DNA of 6,001 nt, from positions 1-6,001 of the forward strand of contig JARDZH010000152.1 in assembly GCA_029240955.1 (NCBI GenBank). Direction: 5' to 3'. The notes beneath the pieces are model-generated. The model did not search any database. It was not told the origin of the DNA and was given only the letters and a program-made list of their open reading frames with translations. The translations under genes and the position numbers were made by a program. This DNA is from Pseudomonas sp. Lineage in GTDB: Bacteria > Pseudomonadota > Gammaproteobacteria > Pseudomonadales > Pseudomonadaceae. The number at the start of each line of letters is the position of its first letter. Position 1 is the stretch's first letter. Of this stretch, positions 5,601-6,001 are shown piece after piece.

Positions 5601-6001
5601 CCGCAGTGCGCGAATTTCTGAAAATGGTTCAGCTTCAGCATGACCGCATCAAAGTGGTTTTCCGCACTGAGAACGGCCATATATCCGCCGCCAGCAATTC
5701 AGCGCTGGATCTCGCCAAGGGCCGCTACATTGCGTTGATGGATAACGACGATTTACTGCCCGAGCACGCGCTGTACTGGGCGGCGCGCGCTATCATCGAG
5801 CACCCGGACGCAGGCGTTATCTATTCTGACGAAGACAAGATCGACCGCCAGGGCCAGCGTAGCGCGCCGTACTTCAAGCCCGACTGGAACGAGTTTCTGT
5901 TCCGTTCGCAGAACATGATTTCCCACCTGGGTATTTACCGGCGTGATCTGGTCGAGCAAGTGGGGCGCTTTCGGGTGAGCTTTGAAGGCGCGCAGGACTA
6001 C
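2654..6001 (+). CDS. Giant multidomain methyltransferase / kinase-like / coiled-coil / GT2 glycosyltransferase (3' partial)
   Basis: This open frame of 1116 codons runs without a stop to the window edge, so the C-terminus is missing. The ATG at 2654 overlaps the wzt end by 14 bp; only a weak AGG (2642-2644) precedes it, so translation is probably coupled to wzt. Domains: (a) a class I SAM-dependent methyltransferase, about 60-265, with VLEVGAGCG (87-95), acidic E112 in LSLEGS, ITLIGVLEY (150-158) and IENQLGLKYFAG (190-201). (b) A kinase/APH-like region, about 290-550, with possible ATP lysine K344, catalytic-loop D443-AVPH-N448 and metal-site D461 in IDIEWD. (c) A beta-rich domain, about 558-690, with VHARLYFSD (561-569) and LRLDP (605-609). 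(d) A coiled coil, about 693-806, broken at 746-753, then SRRLAAPVR (808-816). (e) A Pro/Ala/Ser/Glu linker, about 870-906. (f) A GT-A family 2 glycosyltransferase from about 910, with PLISVIMPVFDPP (940-952), ADDAS (976-980) and metal-binding DNDD (1030-1033), cut at FEGAQDY. Parts a, b and d follow the E. coli O9a chain terminator WbdD; the methyltransferase-GT fusion recalls Geobacillus WsaE. Inferred job: cytoplasmic O-polysaccharide elongation plus end-capping and length control. Donor and acceptor sugars cannot be told from sequence. Confidence 0.92.
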   Translation, partial: MINLEQSGYRLDRRTRVWARPDYTGLAYSDGDESEERLAAIVREARDLSLLSGELSRHCTDWITLYHLGRARGNILRPFEHLLTGRVLEVGAGCGAITRYLGECGATVLSLEGSLRRARIAASRTRDLDNVTVFAERFDQFQTDERFEVITLIGVLEYASMFSQSGDAALTMLKRVRELLTPEGVLLLAIENQLGLKYFAGAPEDHHGMPMYGIEGRYHDRGPETFGRARLMGLLEEAGFSRSEWLFPAPDYKLPNSIVTQRGFELEPFDAAALLWQNVRKDPQLPGATLFNLERAWPVVASNGLGMDLANSFLVAASCSLVPVVIPNMLAGHYNVSRKPVYCKQTLFMETPRSIEVHHEPLVTGGTEQGDYRHILSRVDKYRRGKALSQQFLNIASTPDWTSRDFGGFIARYRAVLICLLEERGESMPLEDLGERLPGIFIDAVPHNILLDPDGRPALIDIEWDATAGVALGHLLVRALLLLIASAAPFCPSVMPLTRRQFITEALSHAGLDITAQAMEGFIGEEARFQTFVTGIETSHFLRWEPDQVINQNLSSVEPQVHARLYFSDEAGNFKEADLLSLEVVPGHQRLRFQLGALGVRPRRLRLDPVDQRRMFSLDRLCILRNQLPIWNWEGELASLCSFSGLQAVEKISSSILFVSLNDDPWLELPLDLSQLDGTQDWEVSLDLVLYTEQVIGERLSQALNWGSQHERSLHSAVQPLAEQVQGLVQRVNELDQVAQLIEKNVFEGGRGTVQTVERLLDEHHQLIVDREAQIKSLEDALRGQQIEKDTRIHHLNLRILELENSYSRRLAAPVRHSVLTGHRLLRASRSLPALIRRGGGFKATARRAVAVLRAQGLHGVLERARVFSGTQPAAPASDEPASANELLPVNEPPPASEQVEGSAVPDRNDYAAWIQHYDTLNDDDRRAIHQHIAAWTDLPLISVIMPVFDPPLDLLREAIDSVRNQLYPNWELCIADDASNNPAVREFLKMVQLQHDRIKVVFRTENGHISAASNSALDLAKGRYIALMDNDDLLPEHALYWAARAIIEHPDAGVIYSDEDKIDRQGQRSAPYFKPDWNEFLFRSQNMISHLGIYRRDLVEQVGRFRVSFEGAQDY
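5280..5350 (+). repeat. Degenerate 18-21 bp tandem repeat encoding the Pro/Ala/Ser/Glu linker
   Basis: Four related units start at 5280, 5301, 5319 and 5337, each built on CAG(C/T)GA(A/G)TGA or a close variant: CAGCGAGTGA, CAGCGAATGA, CAGTGAATGA and CTGCGAGTGA. The periods are 21, 18 and 18 bp, all multiples of three. They encode a low-complexity stretch (about residues 876-899) with the recurring pattern Ala/Val-Ser/Asn-(Asp)-Glu-Pro/Leu. It separates the coiled-coil part from the glycosyltransferase domain and looks like a flexible, expandable hinge. Confidence 0.6.

Noticed and set aside
1..6001. Mobile elements, CRISPR arrays, tRNA or rRNA genes
   Set aside because: No transposase, terminal inverted repeats, regularly spaced direct repeats or cloverleaf-like segment were seen on either strand.

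Overview
The window looks like part of a cluster for export and chain-end control of an ABC-transporter-dependent lipopolysaccharide O-antigen, from a moderately GC-rich Gammaproteobacterium. Codon choice, base composition and the style of the proteins suggest Pseudomonas (fluorescens/syringae-like rather than enteric). No taxonomic marker gene is present, so this is an impression and not a demonstration. Everything of substance is on the + strand.

Layout. (1) Positions 15-59 hold a strong Rho-independent terminator for a gene that ends left of the window. (2) Positions 60-476 are a leader or intergenic stretch of about 417 bp with no convincing gene. It contains an ops-like GCGGTAGC core (269-276) and a three-segment inverted repeat (374-414) that could form two mutually exclusive hairpins. 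(3) Positions 477-1307 encode Wzm, the six-helix permease. (4) Positions 1297-2667 encode Wzt, the ATPase, with a long C-terminal extension of the carbohydrate-binding type. (5) From 2654 to the right edge (1116 codons, no stop) runs one giant open frame that is cut by the window.

The giant protein is the most interesting item. Its domains in order are: a class I SAM-dependent methyltransferase, an aminoglycoside-phosphotransferase/protein-kinase-like region with conserved D..P.N and IDIE motifs, a beta-rich domain with an LRLDP motif, an interrupted coiled coil of about 110 residues, a Pro/Ala/Ser/Glu linker built on degenerate 18-21 bp repeats, and a GT-A glycosyltransferase family 2 domain cut off by the window. 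The first four parts follow the order of the E. coli O9a chain terminator WbdD (methyltransferase, kinase, coiled-coil ruler). Here they appear fused in one polypeptide to a glycosyltransferase, so polymer synthesis and its termination/measurement may be on the same chain.

How the genes fit together. The three genes overlap (11 bp for wzm/wzt, 14 bp for wzt/giant gene) and are almost certainly one translationally coupled operon. The inferred model is that the fusion protein extends the glycan on its undecaprenyl-linked carrier and caps its non-reducing end with phosphate and/or methyl. The Wzt C-terminal domain then recognises the cap, and Wzm-Wzt exports the finished chain. The architecture is read directly from translation; the terminator role and the recognition of a cap by Wzt are inferences from the known O9a system.
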